A stretch of DNA of 19,244 nt from Actinomycetota bacterium. Lineage in GTDB: Bacteria; Actinomycetota; Actinomycetes; Nanopelagicales; Nanopelagicaceae. Below the pieces are notes generated by a model. The model worked only from the letters and a program-made list of their open reading frames with translations. It ran no database searches and was not told the origin of the DNA. Shown piece after piece: positions 7,259 to 13,635 of the stretch (positions are counted from its first letter, which is position 1; every line of letters begins with the position of its first letter). A program made the position numbers and the translations under genes. The stretch is from NCBI GenBank assembly GCA_002737595.1, contig NSHZ01000025.1:1-19244 (forward strand), in the 5' to 3' direction.

Positions 7259-8533
7259 ATGAGCCACCTAAAGAGCGCTGCCGAACTTGAGCAAGAGTGG
7301 GCTACCCACCCTCGTTGGAAAGGTGTAGAACGTACTTACTCTGCCGCCGATGTGGTTCGTCTTCGGGGCACCGTGGTGGAAGAGGCCACGCTTGCCCGCC
7401 GGGGCGCTGAGCGTCTCTGGAAAGCTCTCCAAGAAGAGAAGTTTGTGCGTTCGCTCGGAGCGCTCACCGGAAATCAGGCTGTGCAGATGGTGCGCGCGGG
7501 TCTCCAGGCGATCTACCTCTCGGGGTGGCAAGTAGCCGCCGACGCTAACCTCGCCGGCCAGACCTATCCCGATCAAAGTCTTTATCCTGCGAACTCTGTT
7601 CCTGCGGTAGTGCGTCGCATCAACAATGCTTTTACTCGCGCAGACCAAATCGCCTGCTCTAACGGCGATAACAGCATTGATTGGTTTGCACCCATCGTGG
7701 CTGATGCCGAAGCAGGTTTCGGTGGTGCCCTCAACGCCCTCGAATTGATGAAGGGCATGATCGTGGCCGGCGCCGCAGGTGTGCACTGGGAAGATCAACT
7801 TGCTTCTGAGAAGAAGTGCGGTCACCTCGGTGGCAAAGTTTTGATCCCCACCGGGCAGCACGTGCGCACTCTTAATGCAGCGCGCCTAGCTGCTGACCTA
7901 CTTGATGTGCCTTCCATCATCATTGCGCGCACCGATGCGCTCGCTGCAGACCTCATCACCAGTGATGTAGATCCACGTGATGCCAAGTTTGCGACAGGGG
8001 AGCGCACCTCTGAAGGTTTCTACCGTGTTCGCAACGGTGCGGAGCCCGTTATCGAACGCGGTCTCGCCTACGCACCATATTGCGATTTGATCTGGGTCGA
8101 GACTGGTACTCCAGATCTAGGCCTAGCACGCGAATTTGCCGAAGAACTGCATAAGCAATATCCCGGAAAGATGTTGGCTTACAACTGTTCTCCATCGTTT
8201 AACTGGAAAGCAGCGCTCTCTGACAAGGAAATTGCCGGATTCCAAGACGAACTTGGCGCGCTTGGTTACAAGTTCCAATTCATCACTCTTGCTGGCTTCC
8301 ATTCGCTCAACTACGGCATGTTTGATTTGGCACAGAAGTATTCCACCGCAGGTATGACTGCCTATGTTGAACTCCAGGAGGCCGAATTCGCAGGTGCCAA
8401 GCGCGGATACACCGCAGTGAAGCACCAAACGGAGGTAGGCACTGGTTACTTTGACTTAGTGGTTACGGCTATCAACCCAGAGAGCGGCACTTTGGCACTT
8501 TCGGGTTCTACGGAAGCAGAGCAATTCCACTAA
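7259..8533 (+). CDS. aceA: Isocitrate lyase
   Basis: Cleaves isocitrate to glyoxylate and succinate, the first step of the glyoxylate bypass needed for growth on acetate or fatty acids. The protein (424 aa) is typical for bacterial isocitrate lyase. The catalytic-loop signature KKCGH is at residues 185-189 (active-site Cys187), and conserved stretches such as DADAGFGG-like [17 protein letters not shown] and YNCSPSFNW are present. I start at the ATG at 7259 because AGGAG lies 7 nt upstream; an in-frame ATG at 7229 has no such site and would overlap it. No malate synthase gene is in the window, so the partner enzyme must be elsewhere. It is divergent from a RamB-like regulator, which strongly suggests acetate-responsive control. 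It converges, with a 33-bp gap and no clear terminator, on the Septum_form gene. Confidence 0.96.
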   Translation: MSHLKSAAELEQEWATHPRWKGVERTYSAADVVRLRGTVVEEATLARRGAERLWKALQEEKFVRSLGALTGNQAVQMVRAGLQAIYLSGWQVAADANLAGQTYPDQSLYPANSVPAVVRRINNAFTRADQIACSNGDNSIDWFAPIVADAEAGFGGALNALELMKGMIVAGAAGVHWEDQLASEKKCGHLGGKVLIPTGQHVRTLNAARLAADLLDVPSIIIARTDALAADLITSDVDPRDAKFATGERTSEGFYRVRNGAEPVIERGLAYAPYCDLIWVETGTPDLGLAREFAEELHKQYPGKMLAYNCSPSFNWKAALSDKEIAGFQDELGALGYKFQFITLAGFHSLNYGMFDLAQKYSTAGMTAYVELQEAEFAGAKRGYTAVKHQTEVGTGYFDLVVTAINPESGTLALSGSTEAEQFH

Positions 8534-8566
8534 AGATGAGGTTTGGGAGTGTGCGATCGGGAAGGG

Positions 8567-9124
8567 CTACGCCACGATTCTGTTGATGAGCGTGTAGTTC
8601 TTTCCGGTTGAGTCTGGTCTCGTGACTGCGCAGACGGCTCGGTTTCGATACTTGTCGAATTCACTTCCTGGATCAGCAAAGAACCAAGCGAGATAGAGCG
8701 AACTGGTATCCCCCAATTTGGTGGGTGGTAACTTTCCGTAAATCTGCTCGTAGGCGGCGTAACACACAGCACCTACGTCTTCACTCTTTGCCGTACCTCC
8801 TTGTGAAGGGTCGACCTCTCCGGTGTAGATCACTTCGAGGTGATGTGGCTGCGCACAATCAACTTCGAAGAAGCTCTTTATTTTGTTCACGTCTCTCACC
8901 GGAATCGATTGTGAAGCGGCGGCGTCGATGGAGTAGCACCCTTGTTCAACTTCGAGATAGAAAGTTCCATTCTGGTAGGTGCCAGATGGCCCTGTGGCAT
9001 CGGCCACTTCAACTTCTTCTCGCAGATGCCCGCCCGGGAGCCAGACGAAGAGGGCGGTAGCGGCCACTCCGGCGATCGCGGCTAAGGCGGCAGCGCTGAA
9101 GATATAAGTGAGTTTCTTATTCAC
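8567..9124 (-). CDS. Membrane-anchored Septum_form-domain protein
   Basis: Small envelope protein of 185 aa. The N-terminus has KK followed by a hydrophobic segment (about residues 6-29), a signal anchor; the rest should be outside the membrane. The motif SIPVRDVNKIKSFFEVDC followed by PHHLEV resembles the VPC..PH..EV core of the actinobacterial Septum_form family. Four extracytoplasmic cysteines (C63, C90, C121, C165) could make two disulfides. The start is a GTG at 9124 with AAAGGAG 7 nt upstream. The family name comes from a septum-related actinobacterial protein; its molecular function is not established, and I infer none beyond envelope localisation. It stands alone between aceA (convergent) and tRNA-Gly (same strand, upstream). 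Confidence 0.75.
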   Translation of the reverse strand: MNKKLTYIFSAAALAAIAGVAATALFVWLPGGHLREEVEVADATGPSGTYQNGTFYLEVEQGCYSIDAAASQSIPVRDVNKIKSFFEVDCAQPHHLEVIYTGEVDPSQGGTAKSEDVGAVCYAAYEQIYGKLPPTKLGDTSSLYLAWFFADPGSEFDKYRNRAVCAVTRPDSTGKNYTLINRIVA

Positions 9125-9190
9125 CGGAGTACTCCTTTCGCATTGGCAGAGACGTAAATCTATTGAGATCTGCCAGATTCACCGAATTCT

Positions 9191-9264
9191 TGGAGCGGAT
9201 GACCGGGATCGAACCGGCATGGCCAGCTTGGAAGGCTGGGGCTCTACCATTGAGCTACATCCGC
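9191..9264 (-). tRNA. tRNA-Gly (anticodon UCC), CCA encoded
   Basis: Read on the minus strand, the acceptor arm GCGGATG pairs with CATCCGC. The D-arm is GCTC-AATGGTA-GAGC, the anticodon arm CCAGC-CTTCCAA-GCTGG (anticodon TCC) and the T-loop TTCGATC. The discriminator base is U, as expected for tRNA-Gly, and the 3' CCA is encoded (9191-9193). A TACGAT -10-like hexamer lies on the minus strand at 9284-9279, 14 nt before the gene. Confidence 0.97.
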
Positions 9265-9323
9265 ATGTTGCCCCTCAAATCGTACCGGCTCGCGGGGGTG
9301 AATGAGTCCCACCAAATCTGCCC

Positions 9324-9329
9324 TAGACT
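9324..9329 (+). promoter_or_regulatory. Candidate -10 element of tRNA-Pro
   Basis: TAGACT lies 12 nt before the tRNA-Pro gene. The same hexamer precedes valS and ndk. No convincing -35 element is visible. Confidence 0.4.
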
Positions 9330-9341
9330 TTCCAGGCGCCA

Positions 9342-9417
9342 CGGGGCGTAGCGTAGTGGCTAGCGCGCCTGCTTTGGGAGCAGGAGACCGGGAGTTCGAA
9401 TCTCCCCGCCCCGACCA
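9342..9417 (+). tRNA. tRNA-Pro (anticodon UGG), CCA encoded
   Basis: The acceptor CGGGGCG pairs with CGCCCCG, followed by discriminator A and encoded CCA (9415-9417). The anticodon arm CCTGC-TTTGGGA-GCAGG gives anticodon TGG, and the T-loop is TTCGAAT. It is divergent from tRNA-Gly and 56 bp upstream of tig. An imperfect hairpin (9426-9455) with no T-run lies between them, so read-through into tig is conceivable. Confidence 0.97.
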
Positions 9418-9473
9418 ATAGATGGAAACCCCTTCCGCGCCAGTGCGAAGGGTTTGGAAATAAGGAGTACGCA

Positions 9474-10754
9474 GTGAAGAGCGATGTCACGACCCTTTCC
9501 CCGACCCGTGTCCGGCTCGACATCGAAGTCCCATTCGCAGAACTCGATAGCCACATCGCCGAGGCGTACAAGGCCATCTCTAAGCAAGTCAATATTCCCG
9601 GTTTTCGTAAGGGCAAGGTTCCCAACACTTTGATTGATCAACGCTTTGGTCGCGCATACGTGCTTGAAGAAGCCATCAACAAATCGATCCCGGTTTTCTA
9701 CGCACAAGCTGCACGCGAAAACGAAGTGCGCGTTGTGGGTCGTCCAGAAGTTGATCTCACAGAACTCAATGAAGGAAACTTCATAAAGTTCACTGTTGAA
9801 GTTGATATTCGCCCAGAGATCGTGCTTCCAGACTTTGCAAAATTAGAAGTCACAGTCGACGACGCCATCGCCACTGACGCCGAAATTGACGAACAAGTCG
9901 ACGGCTTGCGCGCACGCTTTGGAACTCTCACGGCCCTTGATCGAGCCGTTAAAGATGGAGATTTTCTCTCGATTGATTTGGTGGCACGCATCGACGGCGT
10001 GGAAGTCGAAGACGGTATCGCCCGCAACATTTCATATGAAGCTGGCACAAACCGCATGATCGATGGTTTAGATGATGCGATTCGCGGAATGTCAGCTGGC
10101 GAGACGAAGAGTTTTGCAACCACGCTCCTTGGTGCCCACGAAGGACAGACTTCTGAAGTAGAAGTCACTGTTCATAGTGTGAAAGAGCGCATCCTCCCCG
10201 AGCTCAACGACGAATTCGCGGCGCTTGCAAGTGAGTTCGACACCTTGGTTGAACTTCGTGCAGACGTAGTCGAGCGGATGAAGCGCCTTAAGGCCATGGA
10301 ACAAGGCGCCCAAGCGCGCGACCGCCTCTTAGAACAACTACTCGAGACCATGGATATTGCGCTTCCAGAAGGTTTAGTTGAAGAAGAGATCCGCGCCCAT
10401 CTCGAAGGAGAAGGTCGCCTTGAGGATGCCGAGCACCGCGCCGAGGTCAACACCGAAGTGCGGCAATCACTCAAGTCTTCCTTCTTGCTCGATGCAATCG
10501 CTGCTGCCGAAAAGGTGGAAGTTACCGATGCTGAGCTCTCCGAGTACCTCATGCGCAGTGCCATGCGTTATGGCATGAGTCCAGATGAGTTCACTCAACA
10601 ACTGGTGCAATCTGGCAATCTCACAGCAGTATTTAGTGAAGTTGCTCGTGCCAAAGCAATGGCGACCATCCTGGAACGCGTAGCGGTCAAAGATGCATCC
10701 GGTAAGGTCGTAGACCTTGCGGCGCTTCGCCCCGCTCCTGCCCTCGAGGATTAA
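9474..10754 (+). CDS. tig: Trigger factor, ribosome-bound chaperone and prolyl isomerase
   Basis: Binds the ribosome exit tunnel and assists folding of nascent chains. The protein (426 aa) has the full three-domain layout. The N-terminal ribosome-binding domain has the signature GFRKGKVP near residue 43. A FKBP-type peptidyl-prolyl isomerase domain covers roughly residues 160-240 (GDFLSIDLVARIDG, then YEAGTNRMIDGLDDAIRGM). A long helical C-terminal chaperone domain follows. The GTG at 9474 has AAGGAG 6 nt upstream. It precedes clpP1-clpP2-clpX, the conserved bacterial folding/proteolysis cluster, but a 132-bp gap with its own promoter signals separates it from clpP1. Confidence 0.97.
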   Translation: MKSDVTTLSPTRVRLDIEVPFAELDSHIAEAYKAISKQVNIPGFRKGKVPNTLIDQRFGRAYVLEEAINKSIPVFYAQAARENEVRVVGRPEVDLTELNEGNFIKFTVEVDIRPEIVLPDFAKLEVTVDDAIATDAEIDEQVDGLRARFGTLTALDRAVKDGDFLSIDLVARIDGVEVEDGIARNISYEAGTNRMIDGLDDAIRGMSAGETKSFATTLLGAHEGQTSEVEVTVHSVKERILPELNDEFAALASEFDTLVELRADVVERMKRLKAMEQGAQARDRLLEQLLETMDIALPEGLVEEEIRAHLEGEGRLEDAEHRAEVNTEVRQSLKSSFLLDAIAAAEKVEVTDAELSEYLMRSAMRYGMSPDEFTQQLVQSGNLTAVFSEVARAKAMATILERVAVKDASGKVVDLAALRPAPALED

Positions 10755-10780
10755 TTCCGACCTCGGCGAGTGGCCTTTCC

Positions 10781-10798
10781 CTTGCGCCGTGAGCGAAC
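10781..10798. promoter_or_regulatory. Candidate ClgR operator upstream of clpP1
   Basis: CGC-CGTGA-GCG (10785-10795), flanked on the right by AAC, fits the CGC-N5-GCG core described for the actinobacterial activator ClgR, which controls clpP1P2. The right half GAGCGAAC is a good half-site and the left half is poorer. A TAGGGT -10-like hexamer at 10837-10842 lies downstream at a distance compatible with activation. Confidence 0.45.
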
Positions 10799-10886
10799 AG
10801 AGCCCACCTGGGGAAGTAATCTTGCGCCTGCATTGTTAGGGTCAGAGTAGACGCGTGTGGCGTAGCAGAAATGTAGGAGGAGAGAG

Positions 10887-11501
10887 ATGGCATCTCAATC
10901 AAGCATCACATCCGCAGCAGCAATGGGTGGACTCGATGACAACGTGTATGACCGTCTCTTGCGCGAACGCATTATTTTCCTGGGTGCAGTGGTCGAAGAC
11001 AAAATGGCTAACGCTATTTGTGCTCAGATGCTCCTACTGGCTGCTGAAGACCCTGAGAAGGATATTTACCTTTACATCAATTCACCCGGTGGATCAGTCT
11101 CTGCTGGCATGGCCATCTACGACACCATGCAATACGTGAAGAACGATGTAGCAACTGTTGCTATGGGTCTAGCGGCTTCGATGGGTCAATTCTTGCTCTG
11201 TGCTGGTGCGCCCGGAAAGCGTTACGCCCTTCCTCATGCACGCATCATGATGCACCAACCATCCGGTGGTATCAGCGGCACTGCATCAGATATAAAGATT
11301 CAGGCAGAACAAATGATGTACACCAAGCGCAAAATGGCTGAGCTTATTGCCGAACACACTGGGCAAACCCAAGAGCAGATCGCAGAAGATTCTGATCGCG
11401 ATCGTTGGTTTACCGCAGAAGAAGCTGCTGAGTACGGTTTTGTAGATAGCGTGGTGCGTAGTGCGCGCCAAGTTGAAGGAAATGGTGGAACATCGAAATG
11501 A
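10887..11501 (+). CDS. clpP1: ATP-dependent Clp protease proteolytic subunit ClpP1
   Basis: Serine peptidase that, with ClpP2 and an AAA+ unfoldase (ClpX or ClpC), degrades unfolded and tagged proteins in the cytoplasm. The protein has 204 aa. The catalytic triad is complete: Ser98 (AASMGQ), His123 (MMHQPSGG) and Asp172 (DSDRDRW). It contains the usual YINSPGGSV segment. The ATG at 10887 has a strong AGGAGG 6 nt upstream. Actinobacteria typically need two different ClpP rings for activity, and the second paralogue follows with a 4-bp ATGA overlap, consistent with translational coupling and equal dosage. Confidence 0.96.
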   Translation: MASQSSITSAAAMGGLDDNVYDRLLRERIIFLGAVVEDKMANAICAQMLLLAAEDPEKDIYLYINSPGGSVSAGMAIYDTMQYVKNDVATVAMGLAASMGQFLLCAGAPGKRYALPHARIMMHQPSGGISGTASDIKIQAEQMMYTKRKMAELIAEHTGQTQEQIAEDSDRDRWFTAEEAAEYGFVDSVVRSARQVEGNGGTSK

Positions 11502-12160
11502 GTGACTTCCTAGGAATGGATCGCCCAATGAATCAGAGCAACTTTCATGAAATCACTTCACGATACATACTTCCACAAATCGAAGAGCGCACCGCATACG
11601 GTTACAAACGCCTCGATCCGTACACCAAGCTCTTCGAAGAGCGCATCATCTTCTTGGGTCAGGGAATCGATGACACCGTTGCCAACGACGTGATGGCCCA
11701 GTTGTTGACCCTTGAGTCGATGGACCCAGATCGCGACATCATGATTTACATCAATTCACCCGGCGGATCGTTTACAGCGCTCACCGCAATCTACGACACG
11801 ATGCAGTTTGTTCGCCCAGATATCTCTACCGTCTGCCTCGGCCAGGCCGCCTCGGCCGCTGCGATCCTGTTGGCCGGTGGGGCCAAGGGCAAGCGCTATG
11901 CATTGGCGAACTCACGCATCCTGATCCACCAACCCTCGACAGAAGGTGGCGGGCAAGGTTCAGATATCGAGATTCAGGCTCGCGAGATCGCACGTATGCG
12001 CGATCTTCTTGAAACTATGCTCGAAAAACACTCCTCACGAAGTCTTGAAGAGATCCGTCGAGATATCGAGCGCGACAAGATTCTCACCGCCGATGAGGCC
12101 GTGGAGTATGGCCTCATCGATCAGGTATTCACCTCTCGCAAGGCGAATGCCACCAAGTAA
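11498..12160 (+). CDS. clpP2: ATP-dependent Clp protease proteolytic subunit ClpP2
   Basis: Second ClpP paralogue, expected to form the partner heptamer of ClpP1. The protein has 220 aa with an N-terminal extension relative to ClpP1. The triad is intact: Ser119 (AASAAAI), His144 (LIHQPS) and Asp193 (IERDK). The start at 11498 gives the ATGA overlap with clpP1; in-frame ATGs at 11516 and 11528 would also keep the mature domain, and the extension may be a cleaved propeptide as in other actinobacterial ClpP2 proteins (inference). A gap containing a tandem repeat and a candidate ClgR site separates it from clpX. Confidence 0.95.
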   Translation: MSDFLGMDRPMNQSNFHEITSRYILPQIEERTAYGYKRLDPYTKLFEERIIFLGQGIDDTVANDVMAQLLTLESMDPDRDIMIYINSPGGSFTALTAIYDTMQFVRPDISTVCLGQAASAAAILLAGGAKGKRYALANSRILIHQPSTEGGGQGSDIEIQAREIARMRDLLETMLEKHSSRSLEEIRRDIERDKILTADEAVEYGLIDQVFTSRKANATK

Positions 12161-12166
12161 GGCGCG

Positions 12167-12211
12167 CTGTACTACTTCGCTCTGTACTACTTCGCTCTGT
12201 AGTACTTCGCT
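12167..12211. repeat. Threefold 15-bp tandem repeat between clpP2 and clpX
   Basis: The unit CTGTACTACTTCGCT occurs at 12167-12181 and 12182-12196 identically, and at 12197-12211 with one change (CTGTAGTACTTCGCT). It begins 7 bp after the clpP2 stop codon. Each unit ends in TTCGCT, which equals a ClgR half-site; the last copy is completed to a full palindromic site by the following GGGCGAAC. Confidence 0.95.
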
Positions 12212-12221
12212 AAGGGCGAAC
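12204..12221. promoter_or_regulatory. Candidate ClgR operator upstream of clpX
   Basis: TTCGC-TAAGG-GCGAA contains CGC-N5-GCG (12208-12218). The extended site 12204-12221 agrees at every specified position with the corynebacterial ClgR consensus as I remember it (WNNWCGCYNANRGCGWWS). It lies 120 bp before the clpX ATG. A TAGTAAT at 12231-12237 is a possible -10 just downstream, which would place the site around the -35 region. Confidence 0.5.
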
Positions 12222-12340
12222 AACTTTGAGTAGTAATTCCCCTACGTCCGTGGGCGGCTGCCCGTACTCTTAAGGCCTGCACTCTGCACCTCGCAGTAGG
12301 CACACGCTCCCCAATGGGAGCCACTTCCCGGAGGTTTCAC

Positions 12341-13615
12341 ATGACGCGCATCGGCGAAAGCGGCGATCTCCTCAAATGTAACTTCTGTGGGAAGTCTCAG
12401 AAGCAGGTCAAGAAATTGATTGCCGGCCCCGGCGTCTATATCTGCGACGAGTGCATTGATCTATGTAACGAAATCATTGAGGAAGAGATTGAGCAAAAGT
12501 CTTCGCTCGGTCTTAAGGAACTTCCTAAGCCCACTGAAATTTTTGCTTTTCTCGATGATTATGTGATTGGTCAAGAGCGTGCCAAAAAGTCACTCTCGGT
12601 CGCGGTCTATAACCATTACAAACGAGTACAAGCGGGAGAGAGCAAGATTCGTGAAGATGGCGTAGAGCTTGCCAAGAGCAACATTTTGCTCCTCGGACCC
12701 ACTGGCTGTGGCAAAACTCTGCTGGCACAAACTTTGGCGCGCATGCTCAATGTGCCTTTCGCTATTGCAGATGCCACCGCACTTACCGAGGCCGGATACG
12801 TGGGCGAAGATGTTGAGAACATCTTGCTCAAGCTGATCCAAGCTGCTGATTTTGATACCAAGAAAGCGGAAACTGGAATTATCTATATCGACGAAATCGA
12901 TAAGATCGCCCGCAAGAGTGAGAACCCTTCGATCACCCGAGATGTCTCCGGCGAAGGAGTGCAACAAGCACTTCTCAAAATCCTCGAAGGCACAACCGCC
13001 TCGGTTCCGCCACAAGGTGGACGCAAGCACCCACATCAAGAGTTCCTACAGATCGACACCACCAATGTCCTCTTCATCGTCGGTGGAGCTTTTGCGGGCC
13101 TAGAAAAAATTATTGAACAACGCACAGGTACAAAGGGCGTTGGTTTCGGTGCCACGCTTGTCGGTGTTGCAGAACGCGAAGCGAATGACATTTTCTCTCA
13201 AGTGATGCCAGAAGATCTTCTTAAATTCGGCATGATCCCAGAGTTCGTTGGGCGCCTCCCAGTGCTTACCTCTGTGGAGAGTCTCGATCGCGAAGCTTTG
13301 ATGCGAATTCTCAACGAGCCGAAGAATGCATTGGTGCGCCAGTACTCTCGCTTATTCGACCTTGACAATGTCGAGCTTGAATTTGATCAAGATGCTCTTG
13401 AAGAGATCGCTGATCAAGCCATTAAGCGGGGGACGGGTGCGCGTGGACTCCGTGCCATTTTGGAAGAGATCCTGCTTTCGGTCATGTTTGAAATCCCGAG
13501 TCGTACCGATGTGGCGAAGGTAATCGTCACTCATGAGTGCGTGCGGGACCGAGTGGCCCCTCTCACGGTACTTCGGGATGGCCCTAAGCGTGATCGGCGC
13601 GAGAAGAGCGCCTAA
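12341..13615 (+). CDS. clpX: ATP-dependent Clp protease ATP-binding subunit ClpX
   Basis: AAA+ hexameric unfoldase that recognises substrates and feeds them into ClpP1P2. The protein has 424 aa. The N-terminal zinc-binding domain has C13/C16 and C35/C38. Walker A is GPTGCGKT (residues 119-126), the pore loop is GYVGEDVEN, and Walker B is [10 protein letters not shown]. The ClpP-docking loop reads VGF (in GVGFGATL) and sensor II is GARGLRAI. I start at the ATG at 12341, with GGAGG about 6 nt upstream; the in-frame ATG at 12314 lacks a ribosome binding site and would add residues before the zinc domain. It is separated from clpP2 by 180 bp of regulatory-looking DNA, so it is probably transcribed at least partly on its own. 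Confidence 0.96.
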   Translation: MTRIGESGDLLKCNFCGKSQKQVKKLIAGPGVYICDECIDLCNEIIEEEIEQKSSLGLKELPKPTEIFAFLDDYVIGQERAKKSLSVAVYNHYKRVQAGESKIREDGVELAKSNILLLGPTGCGKTLLAQTLARMLNVPFAIADATALTEAGYVGEDVENILLKLIQAADFDTKKAETGIIYIDEIDKIARKSENPSITRDVSGEGVQQALLKILEGTTASVPPQGGRKHPHQEFLQIDTTNVLFIVGGAFAGLEKIIEQRTGTKGVGFGATLVGVAEREANDIFSQVMPEDLLKFGMIPEFVGRLPVLTSVESLDREALMRILNEPKNALVRQYSRLFDLDNVELEFDQDALEEIADQAIKRGTGARGLRAILEEILLSVMFEIPSRTDVAKVIVTHECVRDRVAPLTVLRDGPKRDRREKSA

Positions 13616-13622
13616 CTCTCGT

Positions 13623-13628
13623 TAGACT
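13623..13628 (+). promoter_or_regulatory. Leaderless-type -10 element of valS
   Basis: TAGACT ends 7 nt before the valS ATG, so transcription would start at or next to the ATG; no Shine-Dalgarno is seen. The hexamer overlaps a small inverted repeat, CTAAC (13612-13616) and GTTAG (13621-13625), that spans the clpX stop codon. Confidence 0.5.
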
Positions 13629-13635
13629 CATCGGT

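Noticed and set aside
7268..7861. Long minus-strand open frame opposite aceA
   Set aside because: It is antisense to well-conserved isocitrate lyase, including the catalytic KKCGH, and its translation has no recognisable domain.
9191..9417. tRNA genes as integration sites of a mobile element
   Set aside because: Both tRNAs are intact, no duplicated tRNA end is seen in the flanks and no integrase is present.
9426..9455. Terminator between tRNA-Pro and tig
   Set aside because: The hairpin (CCCCTTCCGC with GCGAAGGG) needs bulged bases and is not followed by a T-run, so I do not list it as a terminator.
9698..10168. Minus-strand open frame opposite tig
   Set aside because: It is low-complexity (Ser/Thr/Arg-rich), as expected from reading coding DNA backwards in a frame without stops.
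12167..12211. CRISPR-like repeat
   Set aside because: The units are 15 bp, directly adjacent with no spacers, and no cas genes are present.
12590..13039. Minus-strand open frame opposite clpX
   Set aside because: It covers the Walker A and B region of clpX on the other strand and has no credible motif or ribosome binding site.
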